From DAIOEK01 sp036746315 (GTDB taxonomy: Bacteria > Chloroflexota > Anaerolineae > Anaerolineales > Anaerolineaceae): 64,000 nt of DNA. The notes under the pieces were generated by a model. The model searched no databases. It worked only from the letters and a program-made list of their open reading frames with translations, and was not told the origin of the DNA. The stretch is taken from the NCBI GenBank assembly GCA_036746315.1, contig DAIOEK010000003.1, positions 62,001 through 126,000 of the forward strand, in the 5' to 3' direction. The translations under genes and the position numbers were made by a program. This document shows, in pieces, positions 43,793 to 52,665 of the stretch (positions are counted from its first letter, which is position 1; the number at the start of each line of letters is the position of its first letter).

Positions 43793-44434
43793 ATGTTTAA
43801 AAGCGTAAAAACGATCTGGAAAAAAATACCCCCCCGTGGTCAAAGCTTGGTGGAATTGGCTATTTTCTTTCCCATCATTTTGATGATGCTCTCGGGTTTG
43901 ATTGAATTTGGTTTTCTGCTCAATCAATACCTGAACCTGATGGATGGCCCCCGTGAAGGTGCTCGTTTCGGTGTGGACATCTCCCCGTTCCTGGAGCCTT
44001 CCGATAATGATGACATCAAATTTTATTCGAACTTGGACCCGAACCATCCCGGAATCGCGCAAATTGTTCAACAGGCTATTGTCCCCTATGTATTAAATTC
44101 AACAACCGATGATGTTGTGATTACAGTGGTATCCATCAAAGATGGTGCTATTTATCGTCGTTACCCGGATGATGCGGGTGTGACAAGCACCCCAGGATAT
44201 TTCAGCTTGAATGGAAAGTACGCGACCCGGCTGACGGATGCCGAAATCGCCGCGAAATTGGTCAGCAGTGCGCCTAAATCAGGTGCTGTGGCCGTGGAAT
44301 TGTTTTACAACTATAAGCAAACCCTGGCTTTGCCATGGATAACCATCTTTGTGCCTGATCCGATTTTATTGCATATTTTTGCCGTTGCTCCACTTCCTGC
44401 TGCGACCCCGCCTGATCCAACTCCATCCCCATAA
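43793..44434 (+). CDS. TadE-like pseudopilin
   Basis: The 213-residue protein has the TadE signature: a short basic N-terminus, then GQSLVELAIFFPIILMMLSG and LIEFGFLLNQYLNLMDGPREGARFG (split at the break). This hydrophobic segment with the E residue is the pre-pilin-like processing region. The outer part has no cysteines. Tad minor pilins sit at the cell surface. The secretion ATPase, TadB/C and Flp major pilin are not in the window. Followed by the TadG-like gene in 11 bp. Confidence 0.85.
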   Translation: MFKSVKTIWKKIPPRGQSLVELAIFFPIILMMLSGLIEFGFLLNQYLNLMDGPREGARFGVDISPFLEPSDNDDIKFYSNLDPNHPGIAQIVQQAIVPYVLNSTTDDVVITVVSIKDGAIYRRYPDDAGVTSTPGYFSLNGKYATRLTDAEIAAKLVSSAPKSGAVAVELFYNYKQTLALPWITIFVPDPILLHIFAVAPLPAATPPDPTPSP

Positions 44435-44445
44435 GAGACCTGGTT

Positions 44446-46134
44446 ATGAAAAAACTTCATTTGAATCTTCTGCAAAAATCTGAAAAAGGACAATCCATTG
44501 TTTTAATTGCATTGGTATTTGTTGGTTTACTGGCATTTATTGGCTTGACTGTCGATATGGGCGTGTTGTTTATCTCTTACGGCAATCTCCGGCGGGCTGT
44601 GGATAATGCGGCACTGGCAGCCGCCACCCAGATGCGCGAAAACTATACCAACGCGCAACTGACCGATTCTGCAGCGCAATTCCTCCGCCTTAACAATGTC
44701 GATGCCGACCCGACAACTGTGGATGTAAAAACCTGCGATCCCACTGATCCTGACCCTGAACTTTGCCCGACCGACAAACGCAAATTGGTTCGCGTCACAG
44801 CATCTGTCCCGGTAAAATTTTCGTTTCTCCCGGTAATCGGATTCTACGAGACCACTATTACCGCTAAAGCAATCGCTGAAGCCGCCTCAATGGACGTAGT
44901 CTTGGTGATTGATATCTCCGAATCCATGGCCGATGAAAGTTCACCGGATTACCTCAAAGACCCGGCAAACTGCAATGCCGAAGACCCTACCGGAGCATTG
45001 GACCCCGGTGTATATAAAATTCCTGGGGAGTGCCATCCATTTGAAGAGGTGAAACAAGCAGCAGCCGCTTCCTTCGCTAACTGGGTTTTAAATAAACCCG
45101 TAACAGAAGAGGAAGACCGATTGGCTGTGGTCGTATTCTCCAATGGGTGGGAAGCCGGGTATACCTATGCTAATAAAATCCCGAATAAAGGTACGGGATT
45201 GGTCTGCCCCGATGGACTTCGAAATTCCAGTGGATTATGCACCAACAGCCCCTGGATGAATGATTACAACCAGGCGTATGAATTGATCACCAATCTCCAG
45301 GTTTACCAGAGGGAAAGATGTCCACAGCCCTGGATGGAAGCCGATTTTACCGGAGCCTGCTCGGAATACCCGGATCCGGTAAGTAGTCCGGCTACAGATT
45401 TTATTTCCAGCCAATGTCCATTTATGCAGATCAACCCAAATCCGAATATCTCTGACGGTTCCACCTGCCAGACGACCAATATCGGCGGTGGATTGAAGTT
45501 GGGCGCCTCCCTCTTCGGTATCGATATGCGGAAGGATGCCCTCTGGCTGGTAATATTGCTTACGGACGGTGCTGCAAATGCAACGGAAGTATCGCATGAT
45601 TCTGACCCTGAATATCTCGATGCGAGCAACAATATACTTCAGGATATAAAATTATCCTTGCCTATCGGCTTCTGCCCCACCACCGGAGATATCAATATCG
45701 ATTGGGGCTGCCGTGATCGCGACGTGACCTCACGCCATGTCTCATCCAGCAGTGAATACGACGCAGATGACTTTGCCCGGGATATGGCTGACCTGGTTAG
45801 TTGTGACCCAACCAATCCGAAAACAGGCTGTTCACAAGCCGGTCAGGGTGCGGTTATGTTTGCCATCGGTCTGGGAAAAACAGTGGTGAACGATTTTACG
45901 CCCGCCAAGTCGACATTAAGTGATACCGCTGGAAAACCTTATGGAGACACCCTGTTGAGATATGTTGGAGCAGTAGGTGATGACGGTGACCCCACCACAG
46001 ATCCATGCAATGGGGTTGCGATCAATGCCAGTGGGTATAGCTGTGGAAATTATTACTTCTCATCATCAGGTTCCGGACTGGATGCTGTGTTCACCCAGAT
46101 TGCATCTAGAGTGTTTACTCGGTTAGCCAAGTAG
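44446..46134 (+). CDS. TadG-like protein with von Willebrand A domain
   Basis: The 562-residue protein begins with the TadG-type segment GQSIVLIALVFVGLLAFIGL, then DMGVLFISYGNLRRAVDNAA. A vWA domain follows from about residue 145, with the metal-ion site DISES. The vWA region is interrupted by cysteine-rich insertions (more than ten Cys), which suggests disulfide-stabilised loops outside the cell. vWA domains bind protein ligands through a divalent ion. Together with the neighbours it probably forms a surface adhesion module. Confidence 0.85.
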   Translation: MKKLHLNLLQKSEKGQSIVLIALVFVGLLAFIGLTVDMGVLFISYGNLRRAVDNAALAAATQMRENYTNAQLTDSAAQFLRLNNVDADPTTVDVKTCDPTDPDPELCPTDKRKLVRVTASVPVKFSFLPVIGFYETTITAKAIAEAASMDVVLVIDISESMADESSPDYLKDPANCNAEDPTGALDPGVYKIPGECHPFEEVKQAAAASFANWVLNKPVTEEEDRLAVVVFSNGWEAGYTYANKIPNKGTGLVCPDGLRNSSGLCTNSPWMNDYNQAYELITNLQVYQRERCPQPWMEADFTGACSEYPDPVSSPATDFISSQCPFMQINPNPNISDGSTCQTTNIGGGLKLGASLFGIDMRKDALWLVILLTDGAANATEVSHDSDPEYLDASNNILQDIKLSLPIGFCPTTGDINIDWGCRDRDVTSRHVSSSSEYDADDFARDMADLVSCDPTNPKTGCSQAGQGAVMFAIGLGKTVVNDFTPAKSTLSDTAGKPYGDTLLRYVGAVGDDGDPTTDPCNGVAINASGYSCGNYYFSSSGSGLDAVFTQIASRVFTRLAK

Positions 46135-46148
46135 GAAGCGAGCGAATT

Positions 46149-47948
46149 ATGTGGAAAACACCGAAATTTAAAATACCCATTCTCAAGAAAAAGCTTTCCG
46201 CCCAATCGATGGTCGAATTTGCACTGGTTTTGCCGGTACTATTGGCGTTAATCTTTGGCATTATCGAATTTGGTCGATTGTTCCAGGCTTGGCTCTCCGT
46301 TCAAAACAGCGCTCGCTTTGCAGTCCGCTATGCCGTTACCGGTAACTATAATTTTGATTATTGTGATGATGCAGCAGCTGACTTGGTTAATGATGACGCC
46401 TTCAAGATGTACAAAACGAACAACATCGTCGCCGCAGTTGACCCGGCGTATGCAGATACTTATGGCGGCGATCTTCAAGATTGCAAAATACCCAACAGCT
46501 TTCAAACAGACCTGATGGGGCGAGCACCGTTTAATAGCATGTCCGGAAATGCTCAGCAACTAGCCTTATCTGAAGCAATTCAAAATATGACAGCTGTCAT
46601 GCAGGATTATGCCCGTCTGCATTCCATTCATGATATTACCATTCAGGATGCCTTTGCCATCGCCAGGGATCCGACCGTGCATGATGAAAACGAAGGCGGC
46701 TACTTTAACGTGGTTGTATATTCGTCCCGGTTATTGTCAGAAGGCGGCTCGGTCACATTCTCCGATCCTGGTAATGGTATTTATTGGGGTGTAAATCCCA
46801 AGGAAGACCCAGGTGGTCCAAGTGATCGTGTGGCTATCGGGGTGGATTTCAACCATCCGTTGATTACGCCCTTCTTAATGAGCGTTTGGCCATATGTACA
46901 CCTCACTACCGTGCGTGAGGGAATTATTGAAAACTTCCGTTCTTCCAAGACTATTAACGTGTCACCTCCTATTTCAATGCCCACTCCAACGGCATCCTTT
47001 ACGCCATCCACCACACCTACGCCAACCTTCACGCCATCACCAACACCCACGTTTACGAATACGCCGACAGCTACATTTACACCCAGCTTGACGTCGACAC
47101 CTACAAACACCTTTACTCCTTCGGCAACCAGCACCCCAACCTATACACTTACACCTTCGCGGACGCCGACGAACACACTTACGCCTTCCTTGACACCTAC
47201 TATCAGCTGTGGTGATCTTTCAATGACATTGGGCATGGATGGCACAAGCACTGTCAGATTGAGAGCGGTCATTCAAAATAACAACCCTGTTGATATTGGC
47301 TTTGGCACCGCAACGGTGTACTGGACAAGTCAGATATCGACCGAACGGCTGTACAGAATGTACATGGATGCAACGAGATTCTATAATACGAGCGACTATA
47401 CTCCACCTACAACTGGCTCTCGCTCGCCTGAGATGATGCTTTCGGGAGATGGCGACACACACAATTTGGTTATCTACTTTACCGGTCTGGACTCACGCGG
47501 TCTGGATGGTACCTTCACGGTAAATGTCTGGCTGGATAATGGTCGTTGTCCATTATCAGATACCTATACCCGTACAGCTGCCACCGCCACTAATACCCGC
47601 ACACCAACGATGACCTACACAGCCAGTAATACACCTACCATCACAACCACCCCAACCCGTACATATACCCCATCCATAACACCGACGCCTTCGCGCACAC
47701 CTACACGTACGCCCACCTATACACCTACAATCACCAAAACGCCTACGGCGACATTCACGCCATCCAGAACCCCAACACGCACATATACGCCAACGGCATC
47801 ATTCACGCCGCCTGCTACAAATACGCCCACGCGCACCCCGACGCCTACACGCACACCAACACCAACAACTGCACCAACCAATACGCCGTCACGAACTCCC
47901 ACGCCAACATACACCTACACGCCACGTGGCTGTGGTTCTGACTGTTAG
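46149..47948 (+). CDS. TadE-like protein with two Thr-Pro-rich stalks
   Basis: The 599-residue protein begins with a TadE segment (AQSMVEFALVLPVLLALIFG). An outer domain to about 275 is followed by a TPT-rich stalk (about 278-355), a globular beta-rich domain (355-475), a second TP stalk (about 478-590), and a Cys-containing end RGCGSDC. The stalks are repetitive at the DNA level and are a probable glycosylation target. It could expose the globular domain beyond the envelope. Third gene of the operon, 14 bp after the previous stop. Confidence 0.8.
   Translation: MWKTPKFKIPILKKKLSAQSMVEFALVLPVLLALIFGIIEFGRLFQAWLSVQNSARFAVRYAVTGNYNFDYCDDAAADLVNDDAFKMYKTNNIVAAVDPAYADTYGGDLQDCKIPNSFQTDLMGRAPFNSMSGNAQQLALSEAIQNMTAVMQDYARLHSIHDITIQDAFAIARDPTVHDENEGGYFNVVVYSSRLLSEGGSVTFSDPGNGIYWGVNPKEDPGGPSDRVAIGVDFNHPLITPFLMSVWPYVHLTTVREGIIENFRSSKTINVSPPISMPTPTASFTPSTTPTPTFTPSPTPTFTNTPTATFTPSLTSTPTNTFTPSATSTPTYTLTPSRTPTNTLTPSLTPTISCGDLSMTLGMDGTSTVRLRAVIQNNNPVDIGFGTATVYWTSQISTERLYRMYMDATRFYNTSDYTPPTTGSRSPEMMLSGDGDTHNLVIYFTGLDSRGLDGTFTVNVWLDNGRCPLSDTYTRTAATATNTRTPTMTYTASNTPTITTTPTRTYTPSITPTPSRTPTRTPTYTPTITKTPTATFTPSRTPTRTYTPTASFTPPATNTPTRTPTPTRTPTPTTAPTNTPSRTPTPTYTYTPRGCGSDC
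46980..47930 (+). repeat. Low-complexity Thr-Pro coding repeats (two blocks)
   Basis: Two blocks (about 46980-47205 and 47575-47930) consist of degenerate ac-c/acgcc-type repeats encoding TPT, TPS and TNT units. Codon choice varies, so the repeat is kept at protein rather than DNA level; still it may be prone to length change. Confidence 0.85.
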
Positions 47949-47952
47949 CACT

Positions 47953-47986
47953 AAAAACCGGAGCGGTAGTAACCGCTCCGGTTTTT
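47953..47986 (+). terminator. Rho-independent terminator of the Tad-like operon
   Basis: AAAAACCGGAGCGG / CCGCTCCGGTTTTT, a perfect 14-bp stem with a 6-nt loop. Confidence 0.92.
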
Positions 47987-47990
47987 GCTA

Positions 47991-47996
47991 TACAAT
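47991..47996 (+). promoter_or_regulatory. -10 hexamer of a probable leaderless promoter (sensor kinase)
   Basis: TACAAT ends 6 nt before the ATG at 48003, directly after the terminator. No ribosome-binding sequence fits between. Confidence 0.6.
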
Positions 47997-48002
47997 TCTG
48001 AT

Positions 48003-50138
48003 ATGAAAAATAAAATTCTTCCAATGTCCAAAAACAAACTTTTCTTGTTCGTTATTGTGGCCTGGTTTTTGGCATATGGCGTTTTTCAAGGTTTTCATCC
48101 CTACGATAGTATCACCCACACATCTTACATTCTTGGCTTTTTGATCATTCCAACAATGTTAGCGCTGATAAGCGCAATATTGTGTACCCCCCGCATGGAA
48201 CCACGCTACCTGTTCATTTTTACAACAGGTATTTTTCTCACTTCGGTTTCTGATTTGTTGCTCCTGTCCAACCGCACTTCAAGCCCAAAGATGAATTCAA
48301 TTATCCTTTGGATGAGTCTGGCAGGGGCATTACTCCTGATTTTATTGTGGATATTACAACCCGTTGTACGGAGGCATGATTTCATCCGTGTCAAGCTCCT
48401 GTTGGATATGGCAATATCCACCGGAGCAATTACAGTGTTAGCCTGGTTACTGTTCATCCAACCCAACGCGCTGATCAATGTCATCCCTGAATTAGATGCA
48501 TTTACTTACACATTGATCCTGATCGATATAAGCCTTTTCGCCATCCTGTTGAACTTGGCACTGATCGCATTACAGCCTGCAATACAAAGACGGATGTTGG
48601 TTTATGTGGTGGGCGTTTTCTTTTTGGCCCTGGGAGATATTTCAGTTTTATTAGCTCCTGCTCTCCACGAAGTTCAACCAGGTACTTCTCTCGATATTGG
48701 TTATTTGCTGGGGTATTCTTTTATTTCTGTTTCCGTCTTGATTGGGACAGATGACAAATTTACAAAACAGAAATCGCAGCCAATACCGGAGCAAACTTTT
48801 GGCGAACGAGTTCAATCGGTATTAGCGGTTGCTTTATCCTTGGTCTTGTTGGGATATCTCTTTGTCTTCTGGCGAATGGAGCAAGACATACCACAAACAA
48901 TCATGGTCTTTAGCGCCATGGTGTGGCTTTTATTGATTGCAAGGCAGGGGGTTGCTGCAGGAGAATTCGAGTTACAGCAATATTCATTGCTCTTTAATCA
49001 ATCAGCAGAACCATCTTTTCTGTGTACTTCAGACCACAAATTGCTCCTGGTAAATAACGCTATGACAGCAATCTGCCAGGCAGATCATGAAGAAAAATTG
49101 TTAGGAAGCAAGCTTGGCCACTTCTTTCCCGACCTAAATATGAATTTACTCGGCTCCGATAAGCCGGTCGAACTTATTTTGAAAACAGCACAAAACAAGT
49201 ATCTACCAGTAGACCTGGCAATAAAAAGCGTCCAATTGGGCTGGTTTCGGCGGAAAGTGATAGCCGGGGTAATCCACGACCTGACCTGGCAAAAACAACA
49301 GCAGGCCGAACTCCAGGATGCACTGGATAAAATCGGGCAGGTGAAAAGTGAATTGGAAATATTGAATAACGAACTCGAGTTGCGGGTGGCAGAGAAAACC
49401 AGTTCACTCAGTTCCGCGTATAAACAATTGGAAGAGCAAAATCGAATGCTGCAGGACCTGGACCGGCTAAAATCGGACTTTGTTTCGATGGTGTCACATG
49501 AACTGCGTGCACCTCTCACCAATATCAGTGGCGGCATAGAACTGCTCCTTTCCCGGCAAAAAATGCTTGCACCGGAAAACAGAACTTCCCTGCAGTTGGT
49601 TCAGGCGGAAATTAATAGATTGACCCGTATTGTCGAAAGTATACTGGATCTCTCAGCCTTGGATGCCGGCAGAATGCCCATCTACCCCGAGCCGATCCAT
49701 TGGAACAACATACCTCAGATTGTTGCCGATTCCACCCGGAGCATTTCCGACAGCAAGTTGATCTTCGCCTTTCCCAAAATGGATGTGGTGTTCCTGGCTG
49801 ATCCGCTGGTGCTGGGCAGTGTTTTCTCCTACCTGATCGACAACTCGCGGAAATACGCTCCCGATAGTAATATTGAGATCAGTGGGAATATCGCAGAGGG
49901 GCATGCAATTCTGCAACTTTGCGATCATGGGCCGGGCATCCCTCAAGAAATGCTCGCCAGAATTTTTGATAAGTTCGTACGGGCAGACAACAGCGATTCC
50001 CGCGAAGTATACGGCAGAGGGCTGGGATTATACATGGCAAAGCGTCTGATTGAAGCCATGCATGGCACAATTTCTGCAGACAACCAGGATACAGGTGGAG
50101 CACGGCTTACTATTGTGTTGCCGCTCATGGAAAGTTAA
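48003..50138 (+). CDS. Membrane sensor histidine kinase with PAS domain
   Basis: The 711-residue protein has about eight to ten membrane helices (10-320), a PAS-like domain (about 325-430), and a coiled coil (430-485). The HisKA domain has the phosphorylated His in MVSHELRAPLTN, and the HATPase_c domain has the N, G1 and G2 boxes (NSRKYAP, DHGPGIP, GRGLGLYMA). The downstream response regulator starts 1 nt after its stop, so they form a cognate pair. The membrane part resembles 7TM-type intracellular sensors; ligand unknown. Confidence 0.9.
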   Translation: MKNKILPMSKNKLFLFVIVAWFLAYGVFQGFHPYDSITHTSYILGFLIIPTMLALISAILCTPRMEPRYLFIFTTGIFLTSVSDLLLLSNRTSSPKMNSIILWMSLAGALLLILLWILQPVVRRHDFIRVKLLLDMAISTGAITVLAWLLFIQPNALINVIPELDAFTYTLILIDISLFAILLNLALIALQPAIQRRMLVYVVGVFFLALGDISVLLAPALHEVQPGTSLDIGYLLGYSFISVSVLIGTDDKFTKQKSQPIPEQTFGERVQSVLAVALSLVLLGYLFVFWRMEQDIPQTIMVFSAMVWLLLIARQGVAAGEFELQQYSLLFNQSAEPSFLCTSDHKLLLVNNAMTAICQADHEEKLLGSKLGHFFPDLNMNLLGSDKPVELILKTAQNKYLPVDLAIKSVQLGWFRRKVIAGVIHDLTWQKQQQAELQDALDKIGQVKSELEILNNELELRVAEKTSSLSSAYKQLEEQNRMLQDLDRLKSDFVSMVSHELRAPLTNISGGIELLLSRQKMLAPENRTSLQLVQAEINRLTRIVESILDLSALDAGRMPIYPEPIHWNNIPQIVADSTRSISDSKLIFAFPKMDVVFLADPLVLGSVFSYLIDNSRKYAPDSNIEISGNIAEGHAILQLCDHGPGIPQEMLARIFDKFVRADNSDSREVYGRGLGLYMAKRLIEAMHGTISADNQDTGGARLTIVLPLMES

Positions 50139-50139
50139 T

Positions 50140-50847
50140 ATGGCGAAGAAAATTCTTCTGGTCGATGATGATCCAACGCTATTGAAGTTTTTTGGCGAAT
50201 ACCTTGGCGGAGATGGATATGAAGTGCTTACCGCGCAGCACGGAGCTGAGGCGCTGCGGGCAGCATTCCACCATCATCCCGATCTGATCATTCTGGATGT
50301 CATGATGCCTGGCATGGATGGATGGGAGGTATGCGCCCGTATTCGCGAGATGTCCTCCATCCCAATCATTCTCGTGACCGGAAAGACCAGCGAAACGGAC
50401 AAATTGCGCGGTTTCAAATTGGGGGCTGACGATTATGTAACCAAGCCATTCAGCTTTGCCGAGGTCGCAGCTCGCATCCGGGCGGTACTGGTAAGAAGTA
50501 GCCAGCTGCAAAATGAAAATGCTGCAATTCTGCAAATCCAAGATATCACCATCCACCTGGATAAACGAAGTGTGCGCAGAGGCAATGAAGAAATCATCCT
50601 CACACCCACTGAATTTCGACTGTTGGAATACCTTGCCCGTCATCAGGGTAGAGCCATACCAGAAGATGAACTTGCAAAAGCGGTTTGGGGGAATACCCGC
50701 GAAGAGGATTCCAGCACGGTCAGACGTTATATCTTTTTACTGCGGCAGAAGGTCGAAAAAGACCCCGCGCAGCCGGAGATCGTGAAGACTCTTCGCGGAT
50801 ACGGCTACCGGATGGGTACCGCCAGTTTGCATTTACCCGACGAATAA
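50140..50847 (+). CDS. OmpR-family response regulator
   Basis: The 235-residue protein has a receiver domain with acidic DDD near residue 9-11, phosphoacceptor D in LIILDVMMPGMDG, and K in DDYVTKPFSF. A winged-helix DNA-binding domain follows (LTPTEFRLLEYLARH, VRRYIFLLRQKVE, TLRGYGYRM). The ATG at 50140 follows the kinase stop directly (TAATATG). It could regulate the neighbouring surface gene clusters; this is not shown. Confidence 0.94.
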   Translation: MAKKILLVDDDPTLLKFFGEYLGGDGYEVLTAQHGAEALRAAFHHHPDLIILDVMMPGMDGWEVCARIREMSSIPIILVTGKTSETDKLRGFKLGADDYVTKPFSFAEVAARIRAVLVRSSQLQNENAAILQIQDITIHLDKRSVRRGNEEIILTPTEFRLLEYLARHQGRAIPEDELAKAVWGNTREEDSSTVRRYIFLLRQKVEKDPAQPEIVKTLRGYGYRMGTASLHLPDE

Positions 50848-50878
50848 CGTCACAGTCGTAAACCATCCTTGATTATGG

Positions 50879-50884
50879 TAAGAT
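50879..50884 (+). promoter_or_regulatory. -10 hexamer of a probable leaderless promoter
   Basis: TAAGAT ends 6 nt before the ATG at 50891; no Shine-Dalgarno sequence. Confidence 0.5.
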
Positions 50885-50890
50885 AAGAAC

Positions 50891-51253
50891 ATGGATGACA
50901 AAATTACCATCATTGAAGGGCCAACCCCTGAATTTGCCCAGGCGCCGGATGCGTGGGCTATGGGTATTTATGAGGGACCGGGACAGCATGATCTGGTTTT
51001 TACCCGTCTGCGCACTTTCAATGGTCAAGCCTTGGTGGAACGCTGTTATCGTGCATGGAAAACGCAGGGGGGGATGGTCCTTGAATACCGTGATGAACTG
51101 GGAATTACCCAGACAAAGCCAATTGTAGCCATTCGTTCAGTGGCGATCGAAGATGGACAAGTTCTCCTAATGTGGTTGCGCAGCGAGCCAACTCAGGAAG
51201 AAGAGACTCCAACCGATTTTGATCTGGACGATAACGGTTTAGATATCTCATAA
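50891..51253 (+). CDS. Small hypothetical protein
   Basis: I do not recognise this soluble 120-residue protein. It starts MDDKITIIEGPTPEFAQAPD, has several Trp/Tyr residues, and ends in a strongly acidic tail (DFDLDDNGLD). No signal peptide, membrane helix or metal motif is visible. It has good codon use and a leaderless promoter. The hairpin after its stop has its T run on the opposite strand, so it has no obvious terminator of its own. Confidence 0.65.
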   Translation: MDDKITIIEGPTPEFAQAPDAWAMGIYEGPGQHDLVFTRLRTFNGQALVERCYRAWKTQGGMVLEYRDELGITQTKPIVAIRSVAIEDGQVLLMWLRSEPTQEEETPTDFDLDDNGLDIS

Positions 51254-51292
51254 AAAATAAATACACAGGTGAGAGACTCTCACCTGTGTATT
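51252..51292 (-). terminator. Intrinsic terminator of the candidate sRNA
   Basis: AATACACAGGTGAG / CTCACCTGTGTATT, a perfect 14-bp stem with a 5-nt loop, then TATTTTTTA on the minus strand. The plus strand has no T run after the stem, so direction is minus. Confidence 0.8.
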
Positions 51293-51341
51293 ATATTAAG
51301 CAACAAACGCCTGGGTGAGGGGGGCACCCAAACGTCTGTTG
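51252..51341 (-). ncRNA. Candidate novel small RNA, about 90 nt, C-rich hairpin loop
   Basis: On the minus strand a consensus promoter is followed at about 51341 by a hairpin: CAACA (51341-51337) pairs with TGTTG (51305-51301), ACG with CGT, and TGGGTG (51330-51325) with CACCCA (51317-51312), leaving a loop CCCCCCT. A short A/T-rich linker and a 14-bp terminator hairpin with T tract follow. No open reading frame fits. C-rich loops often pair with Shine-Dalgarno regions of target mRNAs in other bacteria. It lies 78 nt downstream of the tRNA-Arg 3' end on the same strand; it could also be processed from a tRNA read-through transcript. Confidence 0.5.
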
Positions 51342-51346
51342 TCATT

Positions 51347-51374
51347 AGTTTACCATATCTACACGTACTGTCAA
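51347..51374 (-). promoter_or_regulatory. Promoter of the candidate sRNA
   Basis: On the minus strand, perfect TTGACA (51374-51369), a 16-nt spacer with a TG extension, and TAAACT (51352-51347). It is among the best sigma-70-like promoters in the window and no coding frame follows. Confidence 0.65.
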
Positions 51375-51418
51375 GATATTTTCATTAGAAAAAGTTAACA
51401 GAATTATGTAGAAAACAA

Positions 51419-51492
51419 TGCCCCAGGAGGGACTCGAACCCCCAACCTAGGCGTTAGGAGTGCCTCGCTCTATCCATTTGAGCCACTGGGGC
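51419..51492 (-). tRNA. tRNA-Arg (anticodon CCU)
   Basis: A 74-nt cloverleaf on the minus strand: 7-bp acceptor GCCCCAG/CTGGGGC with discriminator A, D arm GGCTC...GAGC, anticodon loop CTCCTAA (anticodon CCU, reading AGG), and T arm GGGGGTTCGAGTCCCTC. The 3' CCA is not encoded. A variable loop of five nucleotides fits class I. Confidence 0.95.
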
Positions 51493-51603
51493 ATAGGGGT
51501 ATTTTACCTTAGAATGGGATCCTTATGATAGGGTAAAATGCTGCCCCCCAAATCCGAAAAAGTATGTCATAATTGCCCAATGTAAATGTAAAGGAGGTTT
51601 TTC

Positions 51604-52476
51604 ATGAAAACCGCAGTACGCATATTCAGCATTCTACTAATCCTCACCTTTGGATTAACAGCATGCACGCCCGCAGCCGTTTCAACCACATCCCCCGCGA
51701 CAGCAACCATTGATGTCGCCCCAATTCACACCTCGGCGGCTGCTACCATCGCCGTGGAAGAAACACGCAATGCAGCGCTCCAGGCTACCTCCACCCCGTT
51801 GCCTGAGCCAACCGCAACGGAAGCTCCTACCGAAATGCCAACCGTGGAACTACCCACCGCTGCGCCCGAGGTAGCCATGCTCGAGCCTACACCCACTATG
51901 TGGATTCCGGTCAGCGGCGACATACTCCCCACCATCAGAGCAAGGTTAAGCACCAACTGTCGACAGGGACCAGATCCCAAATTCGATATCGTTGCTGCCT
52001 TCGAAGAAGGCGATAAATCCCGTGTGGTAGGTAAGCTCCGCGGTGGTGGTTGGTGGTATATCGAAAATCCGCAAGACGATGACCCCAAATACTGCTGGGT
52101 GTGGGCTGAGACCACTGAAGTAGAGGGCAGCACCAACTACGTACAGGAGATGTTTGTTGCCACACCATATGTTTCCAAACCTGTAATCCATCTTAGCCTC
52201 AGTGTGGATCCGGAAACTTCCGGTACATGTCCGCAGACCTTTACCATCACAGCTTCGATAAAGACAGATCGCTTGGGCGATTTCACTTACAGCATCGTGG
52301 ATAATACCGGCGAAGTGCTAAAAAGTGGTGTTCTGAGTTTTCTGGATGATGGCACGAAAACAATCACCTTCACCAAGAAATACAAAGTAAGTTTAACCAA
52401 ATGGATCCAAATGAAAGTCACCAGTCCGGTAAGTGAAAAAACCGGTAAGGTTCAATTCACCCTGGATTGTCCATAA
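51604..52476 (+). CDS. SH3-like lipoprotein, paralogue A
   Basis: The 290-residue lipoprotein (lipobox LTACTPA) has a Thr/Pro/Glu-rich spacer (25-110) and a bacterial SH3-like domain with the paired cysteines NCRQGP and YCWVWAETTEV (about 110-180). A C-terminal Ig-like beta domain with two further Cys (GTCPQTF, TLDCP) completes it. Bacterial SH3 domains bind peptidoglycan or partners on the surface. AAGGAGG precedes the ATG. It is the first of three tandem relatives. Confidence 0.87.
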   Translation: MKTAVRIFSILLILTFGLTACTPAAVSTTSPATATIDVAPIHTSAAATIAVEETRNAALQATSTPLPEPTATEAPTEMPTVELPTAAPEVAMLEPTPTMWIPVSGDILPTIRARLSTNCRQGPDPKFDIVAAFEEGDKSRVVGKLRGGGWWYIENPQDDDPKYCWVWAETTEVEGSTNYVQEMFVATPYVSKPVIHLSLSVDPETSGTCPQTFTITASIKTDRLGDFTYSIVDNTGEVLKSGVLSFLDDGTKTITFTKKYKVSLTKWIQMKVTSPVSEKTGKVQFTLDCP

Positions 52477-52494
52477 AATCTGATTATTAGATCT

Positions 52495-52533
52495 AAAAAC
52501 ATCTCCTTCGCTGAGTGAAGGAGATGTTTTTTT
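52495..52533 (+). terminator. Rho-independent terminator after paralogue A
   Basis: AAAAACATCTCCTTC / GAAGGAGATGTTTTT (15-bp stem, 7-nt loop), plus extra T residues. Confidence 0.92.
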
Positions 52534-52665
52534 ATAGTAATTTTTCCGCTTTACTTTTTGAATTTATCCTACAATTAATGCATTGCAGGGCTATAATTAA
52601 ATAAATAAGAAAACGCTTCTTGACCAGGTTGTTATAATGATAAAGATAAACCCCACGGGGAGGTA

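Noticed and set aside
46980..47930. CRISPR-like repeat array
   Set aside because: Repeats are degenerate, in frame and encode TPT units; no constant repeat with unique spacers.
51254..51300. Hairpin after the small hypothetical gene as that gene's terminator
   Set aside because: The T run follows on the minus strand only; it fits the sRNA instead.
52651..52664. Possible hairpin hiding the ribosome site of SH3 paralogue B (CCCC near GGGGAGG)
   Set aside because: Only a 3-bp stem with a 4-nt loop can form; too weak.
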